Source: JADLCB01 sp964398315 (lineage in GTDB: Bacteria; Planctomycetota; Phycisphaerae; Tepidisphaerales; Tepidisphaeraceae). From it: a stretch of 46,101 bases of DNA. The position numbers and the translations under genes were made by a program. Shown piece by piece: positions 1 to 7,655 of the stretch. The stretch is taken from positions 1 through 46,101 of the forward strand of contig CAYNMV010000035.1 in NCBI GenBank assembly GCA_964398315.1, in the 5' to 3' direction. Position 1 is the stretch's first letter; every line of letters starts with the position of its first letter. The notes under the pieces are model-generated. The model saw only the letters and a list, made by a program, of their open reading frames with translations. It ran no database searches and was not told where the DNA came from.

Positions 1-300
1 GAGCCAGGTCGGTCCCTATCTGCTGTGGGCGTAGGAACCTTGACGGCGATTCTTCCATAGTACGAGAGGATTTGGAAGGACCGACCCCTGGTGTACCAGT
101 TGTCGCGCTAGCGGCACGGCTGGGTAGCTATGTCGGGAACGGATAAACGCTGAAAGCATCTAAGCGTGAAGCCAGCGTCAAGACGAGGGTTCCATGGGGC
201 TTGCCCCGAGAGACCCCGGGAAGACCACCCGGTTGATAGGCCGGAGCTGTAAGAGCTGAGAGGCTCTCAGGTTACCGGTACTAACGGTCGATTGCTTGAT
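1..300 (+). rRNA. rrl: 23S ribosomal RNA, 3' end (partial)
   Basis: The window opens inside the large-subunit rRNA. The sarcin-ricin loop core AGTACGAGAGGA is at 59-70, and the conserved domain VI text (GGATAAACGCTGAAAGCATCT) lies at about 140-161. The 5' part is outside the window. The 3' end is placed near 300 because the closing-stem segment GATTGCTTGATCA ends there; the exact mature end is an estimate. No tRNA is seen between the 23S and 5S genes. Confidence 0.97.
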
Positions 301-447
301 CACTTTTATCGATCACCGTCTCACAGGTCGTTCAGATCTGCGAGACGCCATACGAAAAGTTGTTCGACACCCGCGTGTTGTCGATTCACCTTGAGCCCGT
401 ATTCACGAATCAAACCCCGCCGTGGCCGAAACGCTCCGGCGAGGCTT

Positions 448-556
448 TGTCGGTGGCCATACCATGAGGGTCACACCCGTTCCCATTCCGAACACGGTCG
501 TTAAGCCTCATGGGCCGATGATACTGCTTCTGCGGGAAAGTAGGTTACTGCCGGCA
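448..556 (+). rRNA. rrf: 5S ribosomal RNA
   Basis: The region contains the typical 5S core CCCATTCCGAACACGG near 482-498 and the 3' text GGGAAAGTAGGTTACTGCCGGCA. The ends were set by pairing the terminal helix: TGTCGGTG from 448 pairs, with G-T wobbles, to the segment ending CCGGCA at 556. This gives about 109 nt, close to the usual 110-120, so the true ends may be a few bases further out. It follows the 23S gene by about 150 nt, as in a standard rRNA operon. Confidence 0.93.
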
Positions 557-568
557 TTTACACTTAGA

Positions 569-599
569 CCCCGGTCCGAAAGGATCGGGGTTCTTTTTT
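569..599 (+). terminator. Intrinsic terminator of the rRNA operon
   Basis: Stem CCCCGGTCC / GGATCGGGG (one G-T pair) closed by a GAAA tetraloop at 569-590, followed directly by TTCTTTTTT. It sits 12 nt after the 5S end, so it most likely ends the rRNA transcript. Confidence 0.92.
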
Positions 600-614
600 G
601 CGCTGCCCGGATAG

Positions 615-643
615 TTGCGATGCGGCGGTGCCGGCGGTAGATC
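615..643 (+). promoter_or_regulatory. Possible promoter of chrA (leaderless type)
   Basis: TTGCGA at 615-620, a 17-nt spacer and TAGATC at 638-643. The -10 match is weak. It ends 7 nt before the chrA ATG at 651, so a transcript from it would have almost no leader. No Shine-Dalgarno is visible before that ATG. Confidence 0.3.
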
Positions 644-650
644 ACCTGCG

Positions 651-1910
651 ATGGATCGCCTGAACACGGACCCCGAGCCCGCTGCGCGGCCAGCGGCCCA
701 CCCGACACGGGGCGGCCTGGCCGAGGTGGTGCGCTCGTTCAGTAAGCTCGGCCTGATCAGCTTCGGCGGGCCGGTGGCGCACCTGGGATACATGCGGGCC
801 GAGTTCGTCGAGCGCCGGCGATGGATCGCTGACAGGGACTACGCCGACCTGGTGGCCTTGTGCCAGTTCCTGCCCGGACCCGCCAGCAGCCAGGTGGTCT
901 TCGCACTCGGGCTTCAGCGCACGGGTCTTGCCGGTGGCCTGCTTGCCTCGTTCTGTTTCACCTTTCCCTCGGCCCTGCTCCTGATCGGATTTGCCTATGG
1001 CGTTGCCCGGCTGGGTGATCTTTCCCAGGCCGGCTGGCTGCACGGCCTGAAGCTGGCAGCGGTTGCCGTGGTGGCCCAAGCGGTGTGGGGGATGGGGCGC
1101 AGTCTTTGCCCTGATCGGACCCGCTTCACTCTCTGCCTGGCTGCCGCCGCGCTGCTCCTGGTGGTGCAGAATGCGTGGGTGCAGGTGGGCGTGATCTTCG
1201 GTGGCGGCATCATCGGCTGGCTGCTGTATCGGAAATCGGTCCCGGTGCCCGATGCCAGAAACGGCGCTGATGGCGCTGGCAGCTCTCCCGCCGGCCGGCG
1301 CTGGGTCGCACCCATGATGGCGCTGGGGGCGTTTTTCCTGTTCCTGGTGCTGTTGCCGGTGTTGAAGGAGACAACCGGGATCAGGGCGGTGGCGGTTTTC
1401 GACAGCTTTTTCCGCGCTGGATCGCTCGTATTCGGTGGCGGACATGTCGTCCTGCCGCTGCTGCATGCCGAGGTCGTCCCGCCCGGCTGGGTGAGCGATG
1501 ACCAGTTCCTCGCCGGATACGGCGCCGCCCAGGCCATCCCCGGCCCGCTGTTCACCTTCGCCGGCTACCTCGGCGCCATCATGCAGCCGGGCGCATGGGC
1601 CTGTTTGAATGGGCTGTGGGCGCTGGTCGCGATTTTTCTCCCGGCATGGCTGCTGATCGGCGGTGCGCTGCCGTTCTGGCATCGCCTGCGTGCCAGGCCC
1701 TGGGCGCGGGCAGCGCTGTTCGGTGCCAATGCCGCCGTCGTCGGCATCCTGCTGGCAGCGCTGTACCACCCGGTGATCACCAGTGCAGTGCACACCCCGG
1801 CAGATCTAGCCGCAGCCCTGCTGGCGTTCGGTGCACTGGTCGCCTGGAAAACCTCGCCGTGGGCGGTTGTCCTGATGATGGCTGCGGTGGGGCAGTGGGG
1901 GCTGGGGTAA
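651..1910 (+). CDS. chrA: Chromate transporter, long-chain CHR family (ChrA-like)
   Basis: An inner-membrane protein of 419 residues made of two homologous halves, as in full-length ChrA proteins, which export chromate. The N-half has FGGPVAHLG (about 38-46) and FLPGPASSQ (about 73-81). The C-half repeats the pattern with FGGGH (261-265) and AIPGPLFTFAG (from 295). Most of the rest is hydrophobic transmembrane sequence, with a polar linker near 195-220. The start is set at the ATG at 651; an upstream in-frame start at 615 would add 12 residues lying over a possible promoter. It stands alone after the rRNA terminator. The family is clear; the chromate substrate is inferred, and some CHR proteins have other or unknown substrates. 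Confidence 0.9.
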   Translation: MDRLNTDPEPAARPAAHPTRGGLAEVVRSFSKLGLISFGGPVAHLGYMRAEFVERRRWIADRDYADLVALCQFLPGPASSQVVFALGLQRTGLAGGLLASFCFTFPSALLLIGFAYGVARLGDLSQAGWLHGLKLAAVAVVAQAVWGMGRSLCPDRTRFTLCLAAAALLLVVQNAWVQVGVIFGGGIIGWLLYRKSVPVPDARNGADGAGSSPAGRRWVAPMMALGAFFLFLVLLPVLKETTGIRAVAVFDSFFRAGSLVFGGGHVVLPLLHAEVVPPGWVSDDQFLAGYGAAQAIPGPLFTFAGYLGAIMQPGAWACLNGLWALVAIFLPAWLLIGGALPFWHRLRARPWARAALFGANAAVVGILLAALYHPVITSAVHTPADLAAALLAFGALVAWKTSPWAVVLMMAAVGQWGLG

Positions 1911-1955
1911 GGCTAGCCTGCTCTGCCCCATCGGCAGATTTGAACGCATGCCGCT

Positions 1956-2330
1956 TCAAAGCTGCCTGTCTGGGGGCCCAGCGCAATCCAGTTCAACGAC
2001 ATGCCCACACTCCGGGCAGCGCCTGGGGGTGGCGCGAAGGTCGTAGCCGCAGATGGGGCAGGCGTTGGTGCACTGGGGCTTTCGACCAAAGATCGGCAGG
2101 AGCGAGCCAAGCGCTGCGATGAAGCAGAATCCCATCACGCCGGCCGTAACCAGCCGTATTTCTTCGTGCTTCATCCAGTATGAGCGATGCACAAGCCAGC
2201 CCTCGCTGAGCGCGATGCTGATGAGATAACTGCCGAGCGTGAGGCAGGAAAAGATCAGGCTCGCGGTGCGCTGGGCCTGGGCCGCCTGGCGCCACAGGCG
2301 CAGCGGAGTATGGCGCAGTTTGCGTCGCAT
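1956..2330 (-). CDS. Small membrane protein with C-terminal zinc ribbon (YDLRATP type)
   Basis: A 124-residue protein. Two hydrophobic segments (about 23-42 and 60-80) are followed by a C-terminal zinc ribbon with CPICGYDLRATP and CPECG at about 91-108, where four cysteines could bind one zinc. This ribbon is common at the ends of otherwise unrelated membrane proteins in Phycisphaerae; its role is unknown to me. The start lies 21 nt after the prfA stop on the same strand, so the two are probably co-transcribed. In many bacteria this slot holds prmC, which modifies the release factor. This protein has no methyltransferase motifs and is not PrmC. Confidence 0.75.
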   Translation of the reverse strand: MRRKLRHTPLRLWRQAAQAQRTASLIFSCLTLGSYLISIALSEGWLVHRSYWMKHEEIRLVTAGVMGFCFIAALGSLLPIFGRKPQCTNACPICGYDLRATPRRCPECGHVVELDCAGPPDRQL

Positions 2331-2351
2331 CGCATGACAGGTCGTGTCACA

Positions 2352-3461
2352 TCACAGGTTCTTCAGCCGCTCTCGCTTGTCCATCTCCAGCAGGGCGTTG
2401 ATCAGGTCATCCATGTGGCCCTGCATGATGACATCAAGGTTGAAATTTTTCTCGCCGCCGCCTTCACCGCCCAGGCGATGGTCCGTGCAGCGGTTTTGCG
2501 GGAAATTGTAGGTGCGGATGCGCTGGGAGCGGTCGCCCGATCCCATCATCGCCTTGCGGCTGGCACGCTCGGCGGCGTGCTGCCTGGCCTGTTCCTGTTC
2601 ATACAGCGTCGCCCGCAGCAGCGCCCAGGCGCGTTCCTTGTTCTGGGCCTGGCTCTTGTGCTCGGTCATCTTGAAGATCAGGCCGGATGGCTTGTGCTTG
2701 ATCATCCAGCCGGTTTCGACCTTGTTGACGTTCTGCCCGCCCGGGCCGCCGCCGCGACAGCCGAATTCCTCGATGTCCTTGGGGTCGATGTGGATCTGCA
2801 CATCCGGCATTTCCGGCAGCACCGCCACCGTCGCCAGGCTGGTGTGGATCCGTCCCTGGGTTTCGGTTTCCGGCACGCGCTGCACGCGATGCCCGCCCCC
2901 CTCAAAGCGCAGGTGCCGCCACGCATCGCTGCCCTGGATATTGATGACCACTTCCTTGAAGCCGCCGCGCTCGGTGTCGGAGAAGTCCGAGACGATGAAT
3001 TTCCATCGCTTGCTCTCGGCATAGCGGCGGTACATCTCGAACAGATCGCGGGCAAACAGCGCGGCCTCTTCGCCGCCGGTGCCCGCGCGGATCTCCAGGA
3101 AGAAGCTGGTGATGCTCGCATCCTCGGCGGCCAGGAAGTCATCCTTGAGCTGTTCGAGGATCGCCGCCGCCCTGGCCTCGGCCTCGGGCAGCTCAGCCTG
3201 GGCCAGCTCGGCCATCTCGGCATCGCCTCCCTCGGCCAGTTGCCGCAATTCCTCGACATTCTTCATCGCCGCCCGGTATGCATTGAGCTGCTCAGCCACC
3301 GGCTCAAGCTGGCCCTGCTCCTTGGAGAGGGGCACCAGCCGGGCAGAATTGGCCAGCACCGCCGGGTCGGCCAGTTCCTCCTTCACCACCGCCAGGCGGG
3401 TTTCCAACTCCTCCAGTTTGCGCAATAACGCGGCATCCGTTTGGTTCATCGTCTGTATCAT
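2352..3461 (-). CDS. prfA: Peptide chain release factor 1
   Basis: A 369-residue class I release factor, near the family's usual 355-360. It reads UAA and UAG stop codons and triggers peptide release. The codon-recognition tripeptide is PET, in RVQRVPETETQGRIHTS, fitting the PxT pattern of RF1 rather than the SPF of RF2. The catalytic GGQ motif is in GGPGGQNVNK (about 242-251). The C-terminal RIRTYNFPQNRCTDHR block is also typical. The ATG at 3461 is used; a second ATG at 3449 is possible. No good Shine-Dalgarno is seen for either. The zinc-ribbon gene follows downstream on the same strand. Confidence 0.97.
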   Translation of the reverse strand: MIQTMNQTDAALLRKLEELETRLAVVKEELADPAVLANSARLVPLSKEQGQLEPVAEQLNAYRAAMKNVEELRQLAEGGDAEMAELAQAELPEAEARAAAILEQLKDDFLAAEDASITSFFLEIRAGTGGEEAALFARDLFEMYRRYAESKRWKFIVSDFSDTERGGFKEVVINIQGSDAWRHLRFEGGGHRVQRVPETETQGRIHTSLATVAVLPEMPDVQIHIDPKDIEEFGCRGGGPGGQNVNKVETGWMIKHKPSGLIFKMTEHKSQAQNKERAWALLRATLYEQEQARQHAAERASRKAMMGSGDRSQRIRTYNFPQNRCTDHRLGGEGGGEKNFNLDVIMQGHMDDLINALLEMDKRERLKNL

Positions 3462-3715
3462 GGGGCAATCGGTTTGCGGAAATCGGGCAGAAGCACACGC
3501 GCAGGCAAGCGCATGACGCTAACGGCGGGTGAGGCGGGGATGGCCGATGGAGTGTGCCATGAGGGCTTATTCTACCGTGCCTGCTTTCTGCGCAAAGGGC
3601 ATCGGGCTATTGATCATACCGCCGGCCGCCCGCTGAGGTTCACATGCAGCATCATCTTGCCGGCCGGTTGCCGCGTGCATGTGGATTGGCCCGCATGGCT
3701 GCCGATAAATAGACA

Positions 3716-5377
3716 GTGACCCCCGTCAACGTCTCATCCCGCCCGCTGAACCGGCGCCTCTGGGGGCTGGGGGCGGTCTGCCTGCTGATGGCCATCGGCT
3801 CGCGCCTGACCTACGCCCTGCGGCCGTGGGACCCGGATGGGGCGATCTTCATCTACATGGGCAAGCTGGTGGCCGAGGGGGGAGTCTTCTGGCGTGATAT
3901 CGTTGACAACAAACTCCCCACCGTCGGCTTCCTGACCAGCAGTGCCTGGCGCCTGCTGGGCGACTGGTGGCTCGGCTATGTGCTGCTGCAAACGCTGCTG
4001 GCGATCATCGCCGCCCTCGCCCTGGCGCGTGCGGCCCGATGGGCGGCACGCGCCAGGGCCTGGTGGCCCACGGCCCTGTTCGCCCTGGTCTATCTCAACC
4101 TGAACACGGTTGTCTTCGGCGGTTTTCAGCTTGAAACCCTCCATGCTTTCTTCGCCTCGCTGGGCGCGATGAGCGCGATTCATCTTTTGTGCGCCCTGTC
4201 CGAACACACCACCGGCAGATGTGCCCCGGCGGGCGTGCCTGCGGCCCGGCTGCGGGGGCACGCTGCGCTGGCAGGCGGCCAGTATGGGCTCTTTCTCGAT
4301 GCCATGACCCTCGGGCTGTGCGCGGGCTGTGCGGCCCTGGCCAAGCCCACGGGCCTGTCGATCCTGGCTGCGCTTGCGGTTGTGCTGCTGATCCATCTTC
4401 CGCGTGTGATGTCTTTGCTGCTGATCGGCGCCGGCGTGCTGGTGGGCCTCGGCACAGTCGCGGGTGTGGTGCTGATCTACCTGCACACCACCGGAGCCCT
4501 GGCCTACCTGCCTGCCGCTTGGGAACAGATTCAACTCTACGCCGCCAACAGCGCCACTGATCTGCGCGACCTGAACAAGCTTGTGTGGGCCGGCGGCGTG
4601 GTGGGCTTTCCGCTTCTCGCCCGCTGGTGGGTGGGCCGGCGACAGGCGCTGTGCCACGCGGCCCCAGCCAGCGAGCCGGCCACCGCTGCCCCGTTGCAAG
4701 GCGGGCCCGATGCGCAGGCTGACAGCACAGCGCGAACCGCACCCGCGCGTGGTGTCTTCATCTTCGCCTGGCTCTGGCTGGGCATGGAACTGCTCGGCGT
4801 CATTCTCCAGAAGCGGATGTATGGCTATCACTTTCTCGTACTGGCGCCACCGGCTGCGCTGATCTATGGCATGCTCCGCCGGCCGGTGACGCTGCGCGAC
4901 CTGGGCATCACGCTGGCGCCTGCGCTGCTGCTGTCGCTGCTGGGTATCGGGCAGGTGCTTTACTGGGCCGGCCAGTACCAGCGGCCGCTGGAGTCCGGGC
5001 AATGGCTGCTGGCCCATGCCCACCCGCACGATCGCGTCTGGCGCGACATGACCAGTCGCCTGCTGATCGAAACCGGCCTGCGCCCCGGTTCGCGCTACCT
5101 GCTGACATTTCTGTTCATCAACGCCGATGAAGCGCCACAGCGCTACTGGGCCGAGATGAAGCGCGATTTTGAGACGCTGCGGCCACGGTGGATGGTGTTG
5201 CCGCGCGACCTGCCGGCATACCTGGAGGACACGGTGACGGTGGTGGCCGAGCTCCAGCGCCTGCCTCGCCGCCGGGAAAACTACCTGCGGGCGTGGTCGG
5301 AACTGGAAACCTATATCCACACGCACTACCGCCTGGCCGCCACATTGGAGCGCGAGACTATTTGGGAAAGGCGATGA
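3716..5377 (+). CDS. Polytopic membrane glycosyltransferase-like protein (GT-C/PMT type)
   Basis: A 553-residue integral membrane protein. After a first hydrophobic helix (about 15-35) comes WDPDGAIFIYMG (about 38-49); an acidic pair after the first helix is the usual active-site feature of GT-C glycosyltransferases (ArnT/PMT superfamily), which move sugars from polyprenyl-phosphate donors on the outer face of the membrane. About ten further hydrophobic stretches follow, with a low-complexity Ala/Pro loop near 320-345 and a soluble C-terminal part from about 430. The start is a GTG with no clear Shine-Dalgarno; GATAAA lies 6 nt upstream of it. The GT-C assignment rests on topology and one motif. 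The acceptor is unknown. Confidence 0.65.
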   Translation: MTPVNVSSRPLNRRLWGLGAVCLLMAIGSRLTYALRPWDPDGAIFIYMGKLVAEGGVFWRDIVDNKLPTVGFLTSSAWRLLGDWWLGYVLLQTLLAIIAALALARAARWAARARAWWPTALFALVYLNLNTVVFGGFQLETLHAFFASLGAMSAIHLLCALSEHTTGRCAPAGVPAARLRGHAALAGGQYGLFLDAMTLGLCAGCAALAKPTGLSILAALAVVLLIHLPRVMSLLLIGAGVLVGLGTVAGVVLIYLHTTGALAYLPAAWEQIQLYAANSATDLRDLNKLVWAGGVVGFPLLARWWVGRRQALCHAAPASEPATAAPLQGGPDAQADSTARTAPARGVFIFAWLWLGMELLGVILQKRMYGYHFLVLAPPAALIYGMLRRPVTLRDLGITLAPALLLSLLGIGQVLYWAGQYQRPLESGQWLLAHAHPHDRVWRDMTSRLLIETGLRPGSRYLLTFLFINADEAPQRYWAEMKRDFETLRPRWMVLPRDLPAYLEDTVTVVAELQRLPRRRENYLRAWSELETYIHTHYRLAATLERETIWERR

Positions 5378-5473
5378 GCGCAAAGCCGAAACGCGAAGTC
5401 TGAAGCATGAAAAGGCCGCCGCAGAAGCATTTTTGGATGCTTCACACTTTAGCCTTCGCCTTTCTCTTTGCGC
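5378..5473. repeat. Imperfect inverted repeat between convergent genes, possible bidirectional terminator
   Basis: GCGCAAAG (5378-5385) ... TGAAGCAT (5402-5409) on the left is matched by ATGCTTCA (5438-5445) ... CTTTGCGC (5466-5473) on the right. The sequence between these paired blocks is similar but gapped (CGAAACGCGAAG against the complement of CTTCGCCTTTC). It fills almost the whole gap between the convergent glycosyltransferase and AAA genes and starts right after a stop codon. It could act as a terminator for both, or be a dispersed palindromic element. Confidence 0.5.
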
Positions 5474-5481
5474 CCGGCCGC

Positions 5482-7245
5482 TCAGACAAACCGCCGCAAG
5501 GCATCGATGCGGGCTTCGAGCTCTTCGGGAGCAAGCTGCTGGAAGTGTGCGGGGAGAAAGCGCGCATCGGTGCATTCCTTCACCGCCACCAGGTCCATGT
5601 ATTCCAGTTTGCGGGTATGGGCGCTGGGACGGACCTCCTGGAAGGCCTGTTCCAGCACGTCACGCATCGATGGCTTGGGATCATCGGCCAGCTCCCACGT
5701 GCGCATCGCACGCACCAGGATCCCTTCGATCTCGTTGCCGCCCAGTTGCACCCCGGCCGGCAGGTCGGGCAGATCGGAGTCCTGCAGCGGCAGCTTCATC
5801 TTGCGGGCAATCGCCTGCAGCAATGCCCGCAGCTCATCCGGCCCCTGCGGAGCGAACAGGGGGATATGCACATCCAGCCGGCCCTGGCGCTTCAGATCCA
5901 CCTCCAGCAGGTCGGGGCGGCTGGTGGCGAAGACCCAGATGATCTTCCCGCGATTGCGCGTGTTGCTCATCTCCTTGGCAAGCATGGCATAGACGCGCCC
6001 TGACAGGCCCGAATCGTTATCGCCGCCATCGCGCTTGCCGGTCATCTGGTCGGCTTCATCGACGAAGACCACCACCTGTCCCAGCGCCCGCAGAATGGTG
6101 AAAATCTTCTCCAGGTTGGACTCGGTTGCCCCCACCCAGCGGTCGCGGAAGTTCTTGAACACCACGCACGGAATACCCAGCTCCCCGGCCCAGCAGTTGA
6201 CGATGAACGTCTTGCCGGTGCCGATGCGGCCGGCGATCAGGTACCCCATCGGCAGGGCGTGCAGCTTGCCCTCGCGCAGCAGTTTCGTGTCCTCGCGCAG
6301 CCACTGTTTTACCGCCTCGTGGCCGGCCACCATGTCCAGGTTGAACGGCGATTCGAGGAACTCCAGCAGGCCGGCGGTCTCGCGCTCGATCATCTCCTTC
6401 TTCATGCGCGTCAGCCATGCCTGCGTCAGCTTCTTCTCGTTGCGCAGCGCCAGCGAGATGACCGTGCGCGCCCCGACCCGCGACAGGCCCGTCAGCCGCC
6501 TGGCCAGCATCTCCATCGGCACTTCGCTCTGCTGCGGCAGATCGGGGAATGGCCCGGCCTGCAGACCCCGCAGGTAGGCGAGCATCTCATTTTCATCCGG
6601 CAGTGTGATCTTGAGCTTGGCGCTGTGCGGGTTCTCAATGACCAACTCGTTCAGATCGTGCAGGTTCTCGGTGATCAGCACCGTCGCGATATTGGATTGC
6701 AGGATGGCCGGATCGTTCGCCCAGCCGAGAATCTTCACGATGTTGCCGGCGAAGTCGCCACCGAGTTGCAACGCCTGTCCGGCGGGCACGATGAACTCGG
6801 CGAAGTCGAGCACCACCGCGATCTTCAGCGCCTGCCCGCCGACCGCCCGCAGGTTCAGCGCCCGCAGCAGGTAGCGATCGAGGATATCCAGCACCTTACC
6901 CGGCTCGCGCAATGCCAGCAGCTTGCGCGCATCTTCAGCCCCGGCATTGTCTTCCAGCCATCGGCCGAAATCATCCGCTCCCTTGCTCAGGCGGATACCC
7001 CGCCCGCGGTCATAGTGCAGGATCACGTCATAGGTGGCGAACATCACCTCATCCAGGTACTGCCGCAGCGGCACCAGGCGCTGGCCCGGGCCGCCCGAAC
7101 CCGGGCCGCCCGGCGCCGATGGGGCGGGGGCCGGAACCAGGTCAAACACGTTGCCATGCAGGACAAACTGCGCCACCGATCCACTGCGGAACAGGTCGCG
7201 CATCTCAACTGCCCAGGGAGGCAAATCGGCCATGACAGTCTCCAA
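5482..7245 (-). CDS. AAA+ ATPase with degenerate N-terminal domain
   Basis: A 587-residue protein. The C-terminal half is a complete AAA+ module: Walker A GRIGTGKT (339-346), Walker B VVVFVDEAD (about 390-398), sensor-1 VFATSRPD (about 440-447) and an arginine-finger-like RQGRLD soon after. The N-terminal about 300 residues look like a second P-loop-type fold without Walker motifs (VVLDFAEFI at about 128-136, TVLITENL near 185), preceded by a Pro/Gly-rich loop near 38-56. This inactive-plus-active layout recalls Ycf46-like and FtsH-related AAA proteins. No protease motif (HExxH) is present, so it is probably a remodelling ATPase. Its substrate is unknown. Confidence 0.75.
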   Translation of the reverse strand: METVMADLPPWAVEMRDLFRSGSVAQFVLHGNVFDLVPAPAPSAPGGPGSGGPGQRLVPLRQYLDEVMFATYDVILHYDRGRGIRLSKGADDFGRWLEDNAGAEDARKLLALREPGKVLDILDRYLLRALNLRAVGGQALKIAVVLDFAEFIVPAGQALQLGGDFAGNIVKILGWANDPAILQSNIATVLITENLHDLNELVIENPHSAKLKITLPDENEMLAYLRGLQAGPFPDLPQQSEVPMEMLARRLTGLSRVGARTVISLALRNEKKLTQAWLTRMKKEMIERETAGLLEFLESPFNLDMVAGHEAVKQWLREDTKLLREGKLHALPMGYLIAGRIGTGKTFIVNCWAGELGIPCVVFKNFRDRWVGATESNLEKIFTILRALGQVVVFVDEADQMTGKRDGGDNDSGLSGRVYAMLAKEMSNTRNRGKIIWVFATSRPDLLEVDLKRQGRLDVHIPLFAPQGPDELRALLQAIARKMKLPLQDSDLPDLPAGVQLGGNEIEGILVRAMRTWELADDPKPSMRDVLEQAFQEVRPSAHTRKLEYMDLVAVKECTDARFLPAHFQQLAPEELEARIDALRRFV

Positions 7246-7304
7246 AGCGTGTGCGAATCAGATAGTAGTCGAACCGGATAGGGAAAGAAGATGATGAAAA
7301 AGAG

Positions 7305-7333
7305 TTGACAGGCGGCGGAATGTGTGTTAGGAT
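7305..7333 (+). promoter_or_regulatory. Putative sigma-70-type promoter
   Basis: A perfect -35 hexamer TTGACA (7305-7310), a 17-nt spacer and TAGGAT (7328-7333). It would give a leader of about 315 nt before the OYE start, or an independent small transcript. Confidence 0.45.
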
Positions 7334-7450
7334 AATGTACGATAGTCGTCCCATCCGGGTTCGGTCAAATCTTTTTTCTTTCACTTTTCTTTCCCCGGTG
7401 TTTCCGATGCGTGATTTTCACACCTTGCCGCCGTAGCGCGGATAGACCTG

Positions 7451-7465
7451 CCGTGATGATCACGG
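7451..7465. promoter_or_regulatory. 15-nt palindrome, possible operator
   Basis: CCGTGAT-G-ATCACGG is a perfect inverted repeat with a one-base centre, the size and symmetry expected for a dimeric repressor site. It lies between the putative promoter at 7305 and the OYE gene. No regulator gene is adjacent, so the binding protein is unknown. Confidence 0.35.
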
Positions 7466-7655
7466 TGTTTCCTGACGCAATATTTCGCCAATGGCGTTGC
7501 CGCTATTCATTCCGGTCGCGGGCCAATGCCCGTGTTGCCGGTGTGTTGTCTCGCCTGCGCTGATGGCATGGATAGCGAGTGGTATGGATCAGCAAGACCA
7601 CCGCTCCTGCTCTCCTGCCCCCGGCGGGCCGGTTGGCTGCCTACACTTCTGCACT

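Larger units (their letters stand above)
7246..7655. other. 410-nt intergenic region upstream of the OYE gene
   Basis: A gap between divergently transcribed genes. It contains a promoter-like pair at 7305-7333, a pyrimidine-rich stretch at about 7370-7400, the 15-nt palindrome at 7451-7465, and a -10-like TACACT just before the OYE start. An ATG at 7491 is in frame with the OYE gene, but the 55 residues it would add (CPCCRC, APGG and similar) do not resemble the family N-terminus. No small gene is recognised. Confidence 0.5.

Noticed and set aside
301..447. tRNA gene in the 23S-5S spacer
   Set aside because: No cloverleaf or T-loop consensus was found in this spacer or elsewhere in the window.
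2187..3428. A 413-codon open frame on the plus strand
   Set aside because: Antisense to prfA, which is certain. The translated sequence has no domain and is a codon-bias shadow.
3734..5575. A 613-codon open frame on the minus strand
   Set aside because: It is the shadow of the membrane glycosyltransferase and crosses the inverted repeat; the Gln/Arg-rich composition is typical of antisense frames.
7491..7655. N-terminal extension of the OYE gene from an ATG at 7491
   Set aside because: The added 55 residues are unlike any OYE N-terminus, and a -10-like motif lies just before the internal ATG at 7656.
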